Shown: positions 38,064-50,737 of the stretch, piece by piece
Layout: the number at the start of each line of letters is the position of its first letter
Position numbering within the stretch: position 1 is the stretch's first letter
DNA from: Opitutaceae bacterium
GTDB taxonomy: Bacteria > Verrucomicrobiota > Verrucomicrobiia > Opitutales > Opitutaceae
Length of the DNA: 64,000 nucleotides
NCBI GenBank assembly: GCA_028691845.1
Contig: JAQUYL010000006.1
Span: 62,001 to 126,000 of the forward strand
Direction: 5' to 3'
Notes under the pieces: generated by a model
What the model saw: the letters and a program-made list of their open reading frames with translations, nothing else
The model's database searches: none
What the model was told of the DNA's origin: nothing
Position numbers and translations under genes: made by a program

Positions 38064-38939
38064 TCATTCCACGTTGGCGATCTGTTCGCGCACCCGCTCG
38101 AGTTCGTTTTTGAATTCGATGACCACGCGCGCCATCGTCAGGTCGTTGGCCTTGCTGCCAATCGTGTGGATCTCCCGGCCGATCTCCTGCAGGATGAACT
38201 CCGCCTTGCGGCCAACCTCGCCCCCGCCACGCAGGTGGTGCATCAGCTGTTCCACATGGCTGCGCAGGCGCGTGATTTCCTCGCTGACATCGCAGCGATC
38301 GGCAAACAGCGCCACTTCCTTCAGCACCCGCTCATCATTCAAATCCAGTTCGAGCCCCGCCTGCCGCAGCCGCAGGAACAATTGCTCGCGATAGGCCCCA
38401 GGCACGTGGGGGGCCCGGCTGGCAATCGCCTCGAGGTGCCCGCGCAGTTTTTCAATCCGGCGCAGAAAATCGATCAACAGTGCCTCCCCCTCCCGGGCCC
38501 GCATGGCGGCAAAGGAGCGCAGCGCTTCCTCGATCGCGTTCATGGCGGCCGTTTTGGCGCCCCCGATGGGCGGCGCTTCCTCCGCCGCTTTCTTCTGCTC
38601 CCTCAGGATTTCCCAGAGCAGCTCTGGGGTCGGCTCGAACTTGAAGCCGCGGCCCGCAGCCAGTTTCTCCAGTTCGCCCAATGCCCGATCGACCGCCGTC
38701 CGATCCACTGGTGATTCTCCCGTCCGTCCCCCGCCCGAAACCACAAGCGCCACATGCACTTTGCCCCGCAGGGCCACTTTGCGCACGCGCTCGATGACCT
38801 CCGACTCCATCTCCGCCCAATCCTCAGGCAAGGACACGGAGAGGTCGAGCCCCTTGCGGTTTACCGCGGTGATCTGCACCGTAAGCGTGTGCCGGCCGAC
38901 TGCGGCGACCGCGCGGCCATATCCTGTCATCGAGTTCAT
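38064..38939 (-). CDS. YicC family endoribonuclease
   Basis: The 291-residue protein has the YicC/YloC-type N-terminus MNSMTGYGRAVAA and VNRKGLDLSVSLPEDW, and a C-terminal DUF1732 segment with DRCDVSEEITRLRSHVEQL and EFILQEIGREIHTIGSKAND. YicC of E. coli is an endoribonuclease implicated in small-RNA decay. The start is the ATG opening the conserved MNSMTGYG; twelve upstream codons are not conserved. It is convergent with lspA and followed by no same-strand neighbour within 30 bases. Confidence 0.92.
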   Translation of the reverse strand: MNSMTGYGRAVAAVGRHTLTVQITAVNRKGLDLSVSLPEDWAEMESEVIERVRKVALRGKVHVALVVSGGGRTGESPVDRTAVDRALGELEKLAAGRGFKFEPTPELLWEILREQKKAAEEAPPIGGAKTAAMNAIEEALRSFAAMRAREGEALLIDFLRRIEKLRGHLEAIASRAPHVPGAYREQLFLRLRQAGLELDLNDERVLKEVALFADRCDVSEEITRLRSHVEQLMHHLRGGGEVGRKAEFILQEIGREIHTIGSKANDLTMARVVIEFKNELERVREQIANVE

Positions 38940-39092
38940 CGCGCCAAATCCAAACGTCAGGCCGCCAAATGCCAAAGAAAATCCGCCTCGGGAATTCCTC
39001 GATGGACGGGAATCCCCTGATGCCTGCGGTCCGATCCGGACCTTAACCGGAACGCCGCTCCCTCGCCCCGGGGCCCGGAACCAGGCCGTGTT

Positions 39093-40325
39093 CTACGCCG
39101 GGGTTCCCAGCATGCGGGCCACCTGTTGCACATCCTTGTCGCCCCTCCCGCTCAGGCTGGCCACGAGGATCTTGTCTGGCCCCAATTCGCGGGCGCGCTT
39201 CACCACATAGGCCAGCGCGTGAGTCGATTCAAGCGCCGGGATGATCCCCTCCGTGCGCGAGCACAGCTGGAACGCCTCCATCACTTCGGCATCCGTGGCG
39301 TAGGAAAAGGCGATGCGCCCGCGGTCCCGATAAAAGGCATGCTCGGGCCCCACCGCCGCATAGTCGAGACCGGCGCTGACCGAATGGGTCAGTTCGATCT
39401 GCCCGTCCAGATCCTGCAGGATGAAGGTTTTGCAGCCCTGCAATACACCGAGCCGGCCTCCTTCAAAACGGGCCGCATGCTCGCCCCGCCGGATGCCGCG
39501 TCCGCCCGCCTCCACGCCCACCAGGCGCACGGCGGGTTCCTCGAGAAATTCGAAAAACAACCCCATGGCATTGCTGCCCCCACCGACGCATGCGGCCATT
39601 TCATCGGGCAGCCGGCCCTCGCTCGCCAGAATCTGTTCCTTGGCTTCCTGTCCGATCACGCGATGAAAATCGCGCACCATCATGGGATACGGATGCGCGC
39701 CGTAAACCGTGCCGAGGATGTAGTGGGTCGAGCGCACATTGGTCACCCAGTCGCGCATGGCCTCGTTGATGGCCTCCTTGAGCGTTTGCTGCCCCGCGGT
39801 GACGCCCCGCACCTCGGCGCCCATGAGCCGCATGCGGAAGACGTTCAACGCCTGCCGCTCCATGTCGACCGCACCCATGTAGACGACGCACTCGAGGTCA
39901 AACCGGGCGCAGACGGCCGCCGTCGCCACCCCATGCTGTCCGGCCCCCGTCTCGGCGATGATGCGTTTCTTGCCCATGCGCCGCGCCAGCAGCGCCTGGC
40001 CAAGCGCGTTGTTGATCTTGTGGGCGCCGGTGTGCAGCAGATCCTCCCGTTTGAGGTAAATCTTCGCCCCCCCGCAGTGTCTGGTCAGCCGCTCGGCAAA
40101 ATACAGCGGAGTGGGACGCCCTGCAAACTGCGCGAGGTGGTGTTTCAATTCGGTCCGAAAGGCCGGGTCGGACTTGGCCTGGGCATAAGCCCGCTCCAGT
40201 TCCTGCAGCGCCGACATCAGCGTCTCCGGCACATATACGCCGCCGTACTGCCCGAAATGCCCGGTGGCATCCGGCAGCGAAAAACGATCGATCATCCCGG
40301 AGGACGCGGTGGCTGTGGCTGGCAT
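39093..40325 (-). CDS. trpB: Tryptophan synthase beta chain
   Basis: The 410-residue PLP enzyme has the TrpB1 features [13 protein letters not shown], the PLP lysine K103 in [25 protein letters not shown], the phosphate loop GGGSNAMG and [15 protein letters not shown]. It joins indole and serine to make tryptophan. It stands alone: no trpA is adjacent, so the alpha partner is encoded elsewhere. The start used gives an 11-residue N-terminal extension over MIDRFSLPD; the second ATG is also possible. Confidence 0.94.
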   Translation of the reverse strand: MPATATASSGMIDRFSLPDATGHFGQYGGVYVPETLMSALQELERAYAQAKSDPAFRTELKHHLAQFAGRPTPLYFAERLTRHCGGAKIYLKREDLLHTGAHKINNALGQALLARRMGKKRIIAETGAGQHGVATAAVCARFDLECVVYMGAVDMERQALNVFRMRLMGAEVRGVTAGQQTLKEAINEAMRDWVTNVRSTHYILGTVYGAHPYPMMVRDFHRVIGQEAKEQILASEGRLPDEMAACVGGGSNAMGLFFEFLEEPAVRLVGVEAGGRGIRRGEHAARFEGGRLGVLQGCKTFILQDLDGQIELTHSVSAGLDYAAVGPEHAFYRDRGRIAFSYATDAEVMEAFQLCSRTEGIIPALESTHALAYVVKRARELGPDKILVASLSGRGDKDVQQVARMLGTPA

Positions 40326-40677
40326 GATAAGCGGACACTGAGGCGAACTTGGGCGGACGTGGCAATCGGTTTCCGCGGGCGGCGACCGGTTTTGCCGCCG
40401 GCCGCCTCTTCCTAGGGGGGAATCCAAACGCCGCCCCAGGGCATTAATGCTATCGCGTGGAGGGGGCCGCAGGTTGTTCAAGTGCGGAATTGAATGGGGA
40501 TGAGCCAGATCTCGTGCGGCAGGATCGGCGGTGGTCATCCCTGACCCTGTTCCCGAAAACCGGACCGATCTTGTGCTGGCGGATTGGAACAGGCCAGGCG
40601 GTCATCATCGCGCAGGGATGGATAAAAAGGGAACGCCGCTCCGATTGAGCCCGAACATCGCAGCCCGCTGCCTGGGT
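40326..40677. other. Gene-free interval upstream of trpB
   Basis: These 352 bases lie between the stop of the RsbU-type gene and the trpB start, both on the minus strand. No coding sequence, T-tract terminator, Trp-rich leader peptide or TRAP-like repeat was recognised. The trpB promoter is presumably here but was not identified by eye. Confidence 0.5.
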
Positions 40678-42117
40678 CTAAACCCTATTAACAGTAACCA
40701 GCGTGTAGTCGTCGCGCAGCACCTCGCCTCCGGCGAAACGGCGCACTGCTTCAAGGATGCCCGCGTTGATTTCGCGGGCGGGGCGTTCGTGCAGGGATTT
40801 GAGCGTGTCGGCCAGGCGGCCGCCGCCAAACTCCTTCTCTTCCTCATTCGGTGCCTCGGTGAGGCCGTCCGTATAGAGCACCATCGTTTCGCCCGGTCCC
40901 AGGCCCCGGCTGCAATCCTGGATCGCCCTTTCAAAAAGCCCGGCATCAACCAATCCGATCGGCATGCCCTCGGACCAGACGAATTCGCTGACATAACTGC
41001 CCGCGGCATAGTCCGGTCGCCCGATGAGCGGCAATTCGTGCCCGGCGCGCGCAAAGGTGACTTGGCTGGTCGCAGAATCGAACACCGCATAGGTCATGGT
41101 GATGTACATGCCCTCGCGCATGTCGCCCTCCAGGGCCCTGTTCAGTTCGATCAGAACGCGTGCCGGCGAATCGTGCTGCGGCGCCAGGCGCCGCAGCGTG
41201 GTGCGGCAGATCGCCATGAGCAGGGAAGCGGACATCCCCTTGCCGGACACATCCGCCACCGCCACCCCCAACCGCGTTCCGCCCAGGGCAAAGACATCGT
41301 AAAAGTCGCCGCTGACCTTTCGCGCAGGCTGGTAGCACGCCTCGATGTCGAATCCAGGCACCTGCGGCATTCGCTGCGGCAGCAGCATCTGCTGGATGTC
41401 GCTGGCCATCGTCAGATCGAGATCAAGCTGCTGTTTCTCAACCTGCAGGTTGACAAAATCGGCGTTATGCACCGCCAGACCCGCCTGCTCCGCCAGCTTC
41501 TCGACGAGTGAATAGTCCGTCGCGGAGAATGGCAGGCCGTCAGCGGCGTTGCATACGCACAGCACCCCGATGAGGCTCCGCCGCACCATGATGGGAGCCG
41601 CGATCACCGATCGCACCCTCAGCGCCGGATCGTGGTGCTTCACGATGCGCGGATCGTCTTCCGCGTCGCGAATCAACTCCCCCCGGCCAGTGGCCGCCAC
41701 CCGTCCCACAATCCCCTCGCCCACGGGAAATGTCTCGGACTTCAGCACCTGCTCGATGTACCGCGCCCGGGTGACCAGCCGCATGCGTTGGTCCTCGACA
41801 ATCGGCCGGTGGGGCGGAAACAGTCCCTCTACCGCGACGCCGTGCAGCAGCTGATCCGCGGTCCTTTCAAAGATGCACGCGCTCAGCGCCCCGGTGCTGA
41901 CAATTGCGGCATGCACGATGCGCTGGAACAATTCCTCGCGCGGCAGGCGCTCGCCCACGGCGTCGACCATGTCATGCATGAAATCCAGCACAATCTGCCG
42001 CTCCTCCATGAGGGCTTGCTTCTCCTCCTCGAGGAGGGCGGCCTCCCGCTGCGCCCGCCAATAGAAGGCGTAGACTACCGCGCTGCCGATGATCGCTCCC
42101 AGAAGGAAAAGCAACAT
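40678..42117 (-). CDS. GAF domain-containing PP2C-type phosphatase (RsbU/SpoIIE family)
   Basis: The 479-residue protein has an N-terminal membrane helix (about 1-19), a coiled region, a GAF domain (about 60-215) and a PPM/PP2C phosphatase domain (about 245-479) with GDFYDVF, VADVSGKGMSASLLM and a C-terminal DDYTLVTV. The acidic residues coordinating metal ions (in GDFYD, DVSGKG, DGLTEA and DD) are all present. RsbU-type phosphatases dephosphorylate STAS anti-anti-sigma proteins in partner switching; the immediately upstream STAS gene (12-base gap) is the likely substrate. The GAF domain may sense a small ligand. Confidence 0.88.
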   Translation of the reverse strand: MLLFLLGAIIGSAVVYAFYWRAQREAALLEEEKQALMEERQIVLDFMHDMVDAVGERLPREELFQRIVHAAIVSTGALSACIFERTADQLLHGVAVEGLFPPHRPIVEDQRMRLVTRARYIEQVLKSETFPVGEGIVGRVAATGRGELIRDAEDDPRIVKHHDPALRVRSVIAAPIMVRRSLIGVLCVCNAADGLPFSATDYSLVEKLAEQAGLAVHNADFVNLQVEKQQLDLDLTMASDIQQMLLPQRMPQVPGFDIEACYQPARKVSGDFYDVFALGGTRLGVAVADVSGKGMSASLLMAICRTTLRRLAPQHDSPARVLIELNRALEGDMREGMYITMTYAVFDSATSQVTFARAGHELPLIGRPDYAAGSYVSEFVWSEGMPIGLVDAGLFERAIQDCSRGLGPGETMVLYTDGLTEAPNEEEKEFGGGRLADTLKSLHERPAREINAGILEAVRRFAGGEVLRDDYTLVTVNRV

Positions 42118-42129
42118 GACAACCGCCGC

Positions 42130-42642
42130 CTAGCGGGATTCGACGCGATTGCGCAGGAATGCGAGCACGTCCTGAAATTTGGCCGCGTTGCCGGCGTCGG
42201 CGGCGACGAGATTTTCGTGCGCCTCCAGCACGAGGTGCGCCTGCTCCAGTTCCGTCCGCACCTTGTCGGCCAGCGCCTGGCCCCCGCCGGCGAGGTCCGC
42301 CTGGCCCCCGTCTGTTTCGACAAGCATTAGGCGATGCAGGCCGAGGTTGCGGACCAGTTCGAGATTGCGCGGCCCCAGGCGGCAGAGGGTCATGCTGCCC
42401 GGCGGATTTTTTTTGCGGAGCGCCAGGGCCTGGCCCGCCAACACGCCCAGGAAGGTGCTGTCCATGCTCGTGCAGTGCAAAAAATCGATCACCAGGCGGG
42501 TTTTCCCCTGCCGCTGCATTTCGTCAAAAAAATCCCGTAGAATGCCGCTGTTCTGAAACGCGGCGCGCCCCTCGATGCGCACCAGCACCGGGTCGGCGTA
42601 GGCGTTGACCAGAAAGACAGGACTGCTGGGTGCGTCAGGCAT
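42130..42642 (-). CDS. STAS-domain protein (anti-sigma factor antagonist-like)
   Basis: The 170-residue protein has a STAS domain of about 110 residues: VLVRIEGRAAFQNSGILRDFF, LVIDFLHCTSMDSTFLGVLAG with the DST sequence where the phosphorylatable serine sits, and a C-terminal helix (about 120-170). STAS proteins are phosphorylated by RsbW-type kinases and dephosphorylated by RsbU-type phosphatases to control sigma factors or other outputs. It forms a two-gene operon with the phosphatase downstream. The start avoids an upstream overlap with the aconitase gene end. Confidence 0.84.
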   Translation of the reverse strand: MPDAPSSPVFLVNAYADPVLVRIEGRAAFQNSGILRDFFDEMQRQGKTRLVIDFLHCTSMDSTFLGVLAGQALALRKKNPPGSMTLCRLGPRNLELVRNLGLHRLMLVETDGGQADLAGGGQALADKVRTELEQAHLVLEAHENLVAADAGNAAKFQDVLAFLRNRVESR

Positions 42643-42712
42643 GGGACGAGGGGGATGGGGGCATACCCGCCGGCGGAACTGCGGCGCGAGCGCCGCAGTT
42701 CCGCGGCAGATC

Positions 42713-45406
<2,694 letters not shown>

Positions 45407-45571
45407 GAGACGAGTGGGTTTGAGGCTGCCATTCCGGCTGACCGGACCAAGGGGGCTCCGGTCATGGATCAGAACTGAAGCCGAGTTGAATTAACGTGCA
45501 GTATGAATTGATGGGGAGGGGAAGGATGCGAACTGTTCTCGCTGGAGCCGCCGGCGACTGCCGCCTGCGCT

Positions 45572-46045
45572 TCAGCCAGCCAGCGCAGCCTGGATCGCCT
45601 TGAAATCCGGGAGGACCGTGGGCGCGGATGTCTGTTCAGCATACTTGACCAGACCATCCTTGCCAATGACGAACGCCGCCCGCGCCGCCGTGTCGCCCAC
45701 GCCGGCCAGATTGGGAAATACGACCTCGTACGCCTTGGCCGTGGTCTTGTTCAGATCACTCAGCAGCGTGGCGGTGATATGGTTCTGCTTGGCCCAGGCT
45801 TCCTGGGCGAACGGGCTGTCCACACTGATGCCGTAGACCTCGGCGTTGAGACTGGCATAATTCCCCATCCCGGCCGAGATGTCGCACATCTCCTGCGTGC
45901 ACACACCCGTGAACGCCAGCGGGAAAAAGAGGAGCACGGTCTGCTTCTTGCCGAAATTATCGCTGAGCCTGATGTCCTTGAGCCCCTCCGCCGTTTTGGT
46001 TTTCAGTGTGAAATCCGGTGCTTTCGATCCGACTTTGATAGGCAT
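45572..46045 (-). CDS. Peroxiredoxin (AhpC/TSA family, BCP-like)
   Basis: The 157-residue thioredoxin-fold protein has the peroxidatic cysteine C49 in FTGVCTQEMC and a second cysteine C54 five residues on, the CX4C arrangement of BCP-type enzymes. Also present are VGSKAPDFTL and FVIGKDGLVKYAEQTS. It reduces hydrogen peroxide and organic hydroperoxides using thiols. The start gives the usual N-terminus; an open 25-codon extension upstream is excluded. It is divergent from tyrS. Confidence 0.92.
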   Translation of the reverse strand: MPIKVGSKAPDFTLKTKTAEGLKDIRLSDNFGKKQTVLLFFPLAFTGVCTQEMCDISAGMGNYASLNAEVYGISVDSPFAQEAWAKQNHITATLLSDLNKTTAKAYEVVFPNLAGVGDTAARAAFVIGKDGLVKYAEQTSAPTVLPDFKAIQAALAG

Positions 46046-46292
46046 GGGTGGTCCCGAGTTGAGGTGGGTGTTTGATGGCGCCTTGCCGCGCAGGGAAGGC
46101 ACAAGTAGAGCCAACCTCATTCGCGTGACAAATCATTTTCGCAGTCTTGGCCGCAAATTTTCCAGTCTTCCTCCATTGGTCCCGCCGGCCGGACCGCTGG
46201 CGCCGGATTTACCCTCCGGCCGGCAGCGGTCGCGCGCCGCCATTTGCGCGCTTGCGCCGGACTGACGCCCTCCCGATATACTCACCCAATCT

Positions 46293-47573
46293 ATGAGCAT
46301 TCTCGAAGAACTCGAGTGGCGCGGCCTTTACGCCGATTGCACCGACAGCGCAACCCTGACGCAGCGCATCGCCGCCGGGCCCATCACACTTTATTGCGGC
46401 TTCGACCCCTCCGCGGACAGCCTCCATGTCGGCAACCTCGTACCCCTGCTCGCCCTGCGCCGCTTCCAGCTCCACGGGCACATCCCCATCGTTCTCGCGG
46501 GCGGCGCCACCGGCATGATCGGCGATCCCTCCGGTAAATCCGCCGAACGCAATCTCCAGACTCCCGAGCAGGTGGCGCACAACATCGCCTCCCAGAAGAA
46601 GCAGCTCGCCGGATTCCTCGACTTCGAGACCAACCTCAATCCTGCCCGCCTCTTCAATAACGCCGACTGGACCGCGCCGGTGTCCTACCTCGAATTTCTC
46701 CGCGACGTCGGGAAATATTTTTCCGTCAACGTCATGCTCGCCAAGGACAGCGTGCGCACCCGCCTCGAGGGGGACAGCGGCATCAGCTATACGGAATTCA
46801 GTTATCAGCTCCTGCAGGCCTTCGACTTCTGCCACCTGCGCAGCAAGTTCGATTGCGAGCTGCAGATCGGCGCGACCGACCAGTGGGGCAACATCACCGC
46901 CGGCTGCGATCTCATCCGCAAAAAACTCGGCGCCACCGCCTGGGCCCTCGTTTTCCCGCTGCTCACCAAGGCCGACGGCACCAAGTACGGCAAAACGGCC
47001 TCGGGCGCCGTCTGGCTCGACCCGAAGAAGACCAGCCCATACCGCTTCTATCAGTTCTTTGTGCAGGCCGACGACGCCGATGTCGTCAGGCTGTTAAAGT
47101 TTCTCACGTTTCTTACGCGCGAGGAAATCGCCGCGCTCGAACAGGAAGTGCAGACCCATCCCGGCGCCCGCGCCGCGCAAAAGTCGCTGGCCCGCGAGCT
47201 CACCACCCTGGTGCATGGGGCCGATGCCTTGCACGGTGCCCTCAAGGCCAGCGAGATTCTTTTCGGCGGTGCGCTCGATGGCATCACCGAGGAGATCTTT
47301 CAGGATGTCGTCGGCGAAGTGCCCACGAGGGACCTTGACCCCGGGAAGCTGGCCGGCGCCGGCACGCCGATCATCGATCTCGTAGTCCACGCCGGACTCG
47401 CGCCCTCAAAGGGGCAGGCGCGCAAGGACCTCGAGGCCGGCGGCATCTATCTCAACAACGTCCGCCTCTCCGACCTCAGCCGCACCGCCACGACCAACGA
47501 TCTGCTGTTCGGGAAATATCTCCTCCTCCGCAAGGGCAAGCGCACCTACACGGTGCTGTCAGCTCGCGGCTGA
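46293..47573 (+). CDS. tyrS: Tyrosyl-tRNA synthetase
   Basis: The 426-residue class I synthetase has the TyrRS forms of both motifs: HVGN at 45-48 (CGFDPSADSLHVGN) and KYGKT at 231-235 (GTKYGKTASGAVWLD). LLQAFDF and the tyrosine-binding YTEFSYQ segment are present, and the C-terminal S4 RNA-binding domain ends DLLFGKYLLLRKGKRTY. It attaches tyrosine to tRNA-Tyr. It stands alone between the peroxiredoxin and yraN genes. Confidence 0.97.
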   Translation: MSILEELEWRGLYADCTDSATLTQRIAAGPITLYCGFDPSADSLHVGNLVPLLALRRFQLHGHIPIVLAGGATGMIGDPSGKSAERNLQTPEQVAHNIASQKKQLAGFLDFETNLNPARLFNNADWTAPVSYLEFLRDVGKYFSVNVMLAKDSVRTRLEGDSGISYTEFSYQLLQAFDFCHLRSKFDCELQIGATDQWGNITAGCDLIRKKLGATAWALVFPLLTKADGTKYGKTASGAVWLDPKKTSPYRFYQFFVQADDADVVRLLKFLTFLTREEIAALEQEVQTHPGARAAQKSLARELTTLVHGADALHGALKASEILFGGALDGITEEIFQDVVGEVPTRDLDPGKLAGAGTPIIDLVVHAGLAPSKGQARKDLEAGGIYLNNVRLSDLSRTATTNDLLFGKYLLLRKGKRTYTVLSARG

Positions 47574-47649
47574 GGCGGGAACTCCGATCGGATCCGGCGG
47601 TCCCCGCCGGGGCGCCGCCCCTCCCGCTGTGCCCAGGCCAGACCGGCAG

Positions 47650-48138
47650 CTAGACCCGTTCCCCGGCCTCGCGCAGCGAACCGCTCTGGCGTGCCACATG
47701 ATAGCCTTTGGGGAAGAGCGCCACATTCTGAAAATGCAACACCTGCGGTGGCAGCCGGTCGCTTAACGCCACCTCGACAACATCAAAGCGAAAAGTGCGC
47801 GGCGGATACTCAAGCGCCGACAGATAGGAGTGCACGGCGCGGCGAAGCGCCCGCTTCTTGCGCTGATCGACCGCGTAGTAGCCGGGCACGAGGGCGTGCT
47901 CTCGGCGTGCCTTGACCTCGACAAACACCAGCACCTTGCCGTCGCGGCATACCAGGTCGAGTTCATCGCGCCGGTCGCTCGGACTATGCCAATTGCGCGT
48001 GACGAGTTCATAGCCGCACCGTTGCCGCAAGAAATCCGCCGCCGTGTTTTCGCCGACGATCCCATCCGCTGCCTCCGGAGTCGCCCCCGGCGTCCCGCCG
48101 GCCAGGCGCCCCCACATGTTTTTCGCCCACTGGATCAT
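47650..48138 (-). CDS. YraN family (UPF0102) putative endonuclease
   Basis: The 162-residue protein has the UPF0102/YraN pattern: GENTAADFLRQRCGYELVTRNWHS, then DELDLVCRDGKVLVFVEVKAR giving the PD-(D/E)XK-like residues E30, D61, E74 and K76. Such proteins resemble Holliday junction resolvases, but no activity is established for the family. The start used gives a normal length; the open frame upstream overlaps the divergent secretion ATPase gene. Confidence 0.85.
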   Translation of the reverse strand: MIQWAKNMWGRLAGGTPGATPEAADGIVGENTAADFLRQRCGYELVTRNWHSPSDRRDELDLVCRDGKVLVFVEVKARREHALVPGYYAVDQRKKRALRRAVHSYLSALEYPPRTFRFDVVEVALSDRLPPQVLHFQNVALFPKGYHVARQSGSLREAGERV

Positions 48139-48280
48139 GCTGGTTTGCCCTCGACCACTTGAGATTTTCGGCTTACAAGCAAGCGCGTTTTCATCATCAC
48201 CTTGGGTTGGTCCCCCGCCTCTCCCTTCCCGGGGTGACCGGCACGGGTCGTGACCCGCCTCCCGCCTCCATTCTTCCCTC

Positions 48281-50461
48281 ATGCAGCCCAGCACCCTCAC
48301 CAACACCCTCCGTCGCTCCCTGCTGATCAAAGTCATCTCGAAGCCCGCCCCGAGCCGCGAGGACGTCAACTCCGTGATTGAGCTGACCGCTAGCAAGGTG
48401 GTGGAGGCCCTCCAGGCGCAGTCCATGACCATCTACCTGGTGGAGGGCGGCGAGATCGCGTTCAAGCAAATCTACTATTCACCCAGTCTGTGGGGCCAGG
48501 ACAAGGCCAAGGAGGCCAAGTTCAAGGAAACGTCCGCCAAACTGCTGCAGCTCAAACTCCCCCAGGGCACGGGCAACGTCGGCAAAGTCATCCAGACCGG
48601 CGAGCCGCTGTTCTTTTCCAACAAGGGGCCCGAGGCCGCCTCGCTCAAGAACATGAACACCGGCTTCGAGGTGCACTCGATGCTCACGGTGCCGCTCAAG
48701 TCCAACATCATCATCGGCGCGGTGCAGGTGCTGAACAAGGAGCCCAGCGCCGGGACCAGTGGGCAGTTCGTCGAGAAGGATCTGAAGGTCCTCCAGGAGG
48801 TCGCCGAGTATTCCTCGACACTCATCCAGCGCATGCTGGATCCGAAATTCCAGCTCAGCGCCGAGGACACCGCCAAGTTCATTGCCCGCTTCACCGAACT
48901 GCCCCTCGTCACCAAGCCCGAGGATGTGGACATCGACGATAAGCTCGTCGAAATCACCGGCGACGCCATCATTCGCCGGGAAAGCATTTTCCCAGTAAAA
49001 AAGGTCAGCACCAACACCGTGTCGGTGCTGATGCCCAACCCCCTCGACTACGCCAAGCGCGAGGCCTTCACCCAGGCGACGGAAATGGGCATCGACGAAG
49101 TGCGCGTCATCCCGGCCTCCCTGCTCGAGGTCCTGATCAAGAAATACTTCAAGGAGTCGAAGCAGGAGAAAAAGCTCCAGACCGACGACGTCGACATCTC
49201 CGAGGTCGCGGAGGTCATCGGCAGCGCCTACAGCGGCGAAGGCGGCGAGGTCAAGGCCGAGGATTTGGAGAGCGAGGACTCCGCCCCGATCATCCAGCTG
49301 ACCAACCGCATCATCGAGGACGCCTACGTCTCCGGCGCCTCGGACATCCACATCGAGCCGCAGGAGAAGGATCTGCTGGTCCGCTACCGCGTCGACGGTC
49401 TGTGCCAGGAAAAGCTCCGCCTCCCGAAGCAGGTGACCAACGCGCTCGTCACCCGCCTCAAGATCATGTGCAACCTCGACATCGCTGAGCGCCGCCTGCC
49501 ACAGGACGGACGCATCGTCTTCAAGAAATACACCAAGAAGAACATCGACGTCGACCTGCGCGTCGCCACCGGCCCGATGAATTTCGGCGAGAAGGTGGTC
49601 ATGCGCATCCTCGACAAGCAGAAGACCACCCTGCCCCTCCCCGCCCTCGGCTTCTCCGACGAAAACCTCGCCAGGTACCGCGAGTGCATCCGCCAGCCCT
49701 ACGGCATGATCCTGCACTGCGGCCCCACCGGCTCCGGCAAGTCGATGACGCTCTACTCCGCGCTCGCCGAGGTGAACACCCCGGACATGAACATCCAGAC
49801 CGCGGAGGACCCGATCGAATACACGCTGCCGGGCCTCAACCAGATGCAGATGAACCGGCAAATCGGGCTCACCTTCGCCCGCGCCCTGCGCTGCTACCTC
49901 CGCATGGACCCCGACGTCATCCTCGTCGGTGAAATCCGCGACGAGGAAACCGCCGGCATCGCCTGCGAGGCCGCGCTCACCGGCCACTTGCTCGTCTCCA
50001 CCCTGCACACCAACGACGCGCCGTCCACGATCTCGCGCCTGAGCGAGATGAAAATCGAGCCCTTCAACATTTCGGCGTCGCTCGTCTGCGTGTGCGCCCA
50101 GCGCCTCCTCCGCCGCGTCTGCAAGAACTGCAAGGTCAAGTACACCCCCGAGGGCCGCGAGAAGGAGATCCTCGAGAAGGCTATCGGATGGAGCGGCGAG
50201 ATCTTCAAGGCCAACCCCGGCGGCTGCCACATCTGCGGCGGCATCGGCTACAAGGGTCGCGTCGGCATCCACGAACTCATGATCAACTGCGAAGAACTGA
50301 CCAACGGCATCAACAAGGAGATCGAAACTGCCGAGCTGAAGCGCATCGCGATGCGGACCGGCATGAAGACCCTCCACCAGGACTCGATGCTCAAGGTCAA
50401 GATGGGCCTGACCACGATGGAGGAATCACTCTCCAACGTGCCGCCGGACCTGATCCTGTAG
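48281..50461 (+). CDS. GAF domain-containing GspE/PilB-type secretion ATPase
   Basis: The 726-residue protein has a GAF domain (about 25-185), a linker with [24 protein letters not shown] resembling MshEN-type N-domains, and a GspE/PilB ATPase domain (about 340-720). Walker A is GPTGSGKS at 481-488, then the Asp box, Walker B and the C4 zinc module C614/C617 and C649/C652 (CKNC and CHIC). It would power type IV pilus or type II secretion assembly. The GAF domain is an addition to the usual ATPase and might sense a nucleotide or redox ligand. No pilus genes adjoin it. Confidence 0.88.
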   Translation: MQPSTLTNTLRRSLLIKVISKPAPSREDVNSVIELTASKVVEALQAQSMTIYLVEGGEIAFKQIYYSPSLWGQDKAKEAKFKETSAKLLQLKLPQGTGNVGKVIQTGEPLFFSNKGPEAASLKNMNTGFEVHSMLTVPLKSNIIIGAVQVLNKEPSAGTSGQFVEKDLKVLQEVAEYSSTLIQRMLDPKFQLSAEDTAKFIARFTELPLVTKPEDVDIDDKLVEITGDAIIRRESIFPVKKVSTNTVSVLMPNPLDYAKREAFTQATEMGIDEVRVIPASLLEVLIKKYFKESKQEKKLQTDDVDISEVAEVIGSAYSGEGGEVKAEDLESEDSAPIIQLTNRIIEDAYVSGASDIHIEPQEKDLLVRYRVDGLCQEKLRLPKQVTNALVTRLKIMCNLDIAERRLPQDGRIVFKKYTKKNIDVDLRVATGPMNFGEKVVMRILDKQKTTLPLPALGFSDENLARYRECIRQPYGMILHCGPTGSGKSMTLYSALAEVNTPDMNIQTAEDPIEYTLPGLNQMQMNRQIGLTFARALRCYLRMDPDVILVGEIRDEETAGIACEAALTGHLLVSTLHTNDAPSTISRLSEMKIEPFNISASLVCVCAQRLLRRVCKNCKVKYTPEGREKEILEKAIGWSGEIFKANPGGCHICGGIGYKGRVGIHELMINCEELTNGINKEIETAELKRIAMRTGMKTLHQDSMLKVKMGLTTMEESLSNVPPDLIL

Positions 50462-50643
50462 GCCGCTGGCGCCCTTGCCCCGGCACGTTGTACGCTCGGG
50501 AAATGCGCCGACCGGGCACATTAAATTAATCTGTAGCCATGCGCGGGACTCCATCGGTAGGGCCGGACCGCTGGGCCGGCCGCAAATGAGCCGTCGGCGC
50601 CGCGAGGCGTGCTCCATAAAAAACTCCGCGCTGGAGCTCAGCC

Positions 50644-50669
50644 GGCGCGGCCGCGAGTCGCGCCTTTTT
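50644..50669 (+). terminator. Possible terminator downstream of the GspE/PilB-type gene
   Basis: GGCGCG and CGCGCC form a 6-pair stem around a 9-base loop, followed by five T residues. It lies some 180 bases beyond the ATPase stop. The short stem makes it a modest candidate. Confidence 0.4.
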
Positions 50670-50689
50670 CATGCCCGGAATCCGTGCGC

Positions 50690-50718
50690 AAAAAAGCCCG
50701 TCCCTTGCGAGACGGGCT
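50690..50718 (-). terminator. Rho-independent terminator of the PEP-CTERM gene
   Basis: On the minus strand, AGCCCGTC and GACGGGCT form a perfect 8-pair stem around an 8-base loop, and five or six T residues follow directly. It lies 20 bases beyond the stop of the PEP-CTERM protein gene. Confidence 0.88.
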
Positions 50719-50737
50719 GAAAGTGCAATACGGTGGG

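Noticed and set aside
48479..50377. A 632-codon open frame antisense to the GspE/PilB-type ATPase
   Set aside because: Its repetitive Asp/Val/Leu/Gly content is the mirror of the GC-rich coding strand; no start signal or domain was seen.
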